Positions 63,401 through 64,000 of a DNA stretch of 64,000 bases are shown here, piece by piece; the first letter of the stretch is position 1; each line of letters begins with the position of its first letter. This DNA comes from Trichoplax adhaerens (lineage: Eukaryota > Placozoa > Uniplacotomia > Trichoplacea > Trichoplacidae), in NCBI RefSeq assembly GCF_000150275.1, contig NW_002060950.1, forward strand, positions 3,055,826 through 3,119,825. The letters are read 5' to 3'. The notes under the pieces were generated by a model. That model was given only the letters and a program-made list of their open reading frames with translations, had not been told where the DNA came from and did not search any database. The translations under genes and the position numbers were made by a program.

Positions 63401-63892
63401 TGACTTACAGTAAGAACTACGATAGTTATTATTTTGTTTCAGTAAATTATGCTTTATTGTAGTAAGAGTTCTTATAAGGTAATTAATATTAATTGATGTT
63501 AGTGTTATGTCTTGTAAAGCTAGTGATGAATATCCTGAAGATATTCAATTATAGATGATACTATAAATAATTCTGTGTGCGAACATACTGAAGTCTAATT
63601 ATCTAGAATCGTTCAGTATATGTCCAAAATTATGAATAATGTCCGTATTAATTTAGCTATCAGATATGAGCTAGATTTCATGAACTATTATAACTCATAT
63701 ATGATAGCTGCTGCCGAAAGGTATTTAAGCTCGGCAGATAGTTGAATAAAAGAAGAGTTATATAGTTGTTTTAAAGTAGAAACAAAGGCATCTAAATTCT
63801 TGTGAGTTAGTTAAGGGATACTAAATTTCGGAGACTATAGTAATTTATAGACTTGTTTAACGTTTTCTTTGTCATGAAGCTGGTTTAAGACA
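63401..63892 (+). mobile_element. Decayed solo LTR 6, related to LTR 3
   Basis: The reverse complement matches 40795-41236 along most of its length: 'tttagatgcctttg'/'tttagacgcctttg', 'ttcaactatctgc', 'tatcccttaacta', 'catgacaaag'. It reads on the plus strand with TATA-like 'gtatttaagc' near 63720 and AATAAA near 63745, ending in a degraded hairpin 'tttgtcatgaagctggtttaagaca'. No target-site duplication is visible, so it is probably older. Confidence 0.65.
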
Positions 63893-64000
63893 GGCATGAA
63901 TATTAAAAATTTAGAAGTTTGCTATTGACACATAAGGAACTTACCGCTATTCTTTCAAATAATTAAATTAGGAACACGTGTAACAACTAATAACGATCTT

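Overview
This is AT-rich eukaryotic DNA with short spliced exons, most introns being about 50-150 bp. It carries animal gene families: PARP14-type RRM/KH/macrodomain/WWE/ART proteins, the AP-5 adaptor beta subunit, and a single-exon class A GPCR. Small introns, high AT content, intronless GPCRs and a PARP14-like expansion make a placozoan (Trichoplax/Hoilungia type) the best guess. That assignment is inference; no species marker gene is present.

Layout. (1) 1-916: diverged tandem repeats. (2) 917-45931: four head-to-tail plus-strand paralogues, called A-D here. A (917-6198) and B (10398-15357) are RRM - KH-like - macrodomain proteins without WWE or ART domains. C (18002-24877) replaces the RRM with about 580 disordered residues, then has KH-like, macrodomain, a Cys module, WWE and ART. 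D (about 32760-45931) has RRM, KH-like, macrodomain, Cys module, WWE and ART, and two alternative last ART exons. Shared exon sizes and phases (71-nt RRM exon in A, B and D; 216-nt macrodomain exon in all four) show tandem duplication. (3) 48381-54820, minus: AP5B1 in about 30 small exons, with its 5' end tandemly duplicated upstream. (4) 54.6-56.7 kb: duplicated segments and a palindromic GTAC-rich satellite. (5) 60144-61208, plus: an orphan peptide-type GPCR. Solo LTRs are scattered through 29-64 kb; five have perfect 5-bp target-site duplications.

How it fits together. The A-D cluster looks like a local ADP-ribosylation family. D is a plausible mono-ADP-ribosyltransferase. C has a changed nicotinamide-site motif. 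A and B are ART-less proteins with strongly altered macrodomains. In vertebrates the PARP9/10/14/15 families act in antiviral and interferon responses, so an innate-immunity role is a reasonable but untested inference. AP5B1 (endosomal sorting) and the GPCR seem to be unrelated neighbours. Exon joins for A and C, for D from 33135 on, and for AP5B1 exons 1-14 were checked by hand for reading frame. The 5' ends of B and D and parts of the middle of AP5B1 are unresolved.
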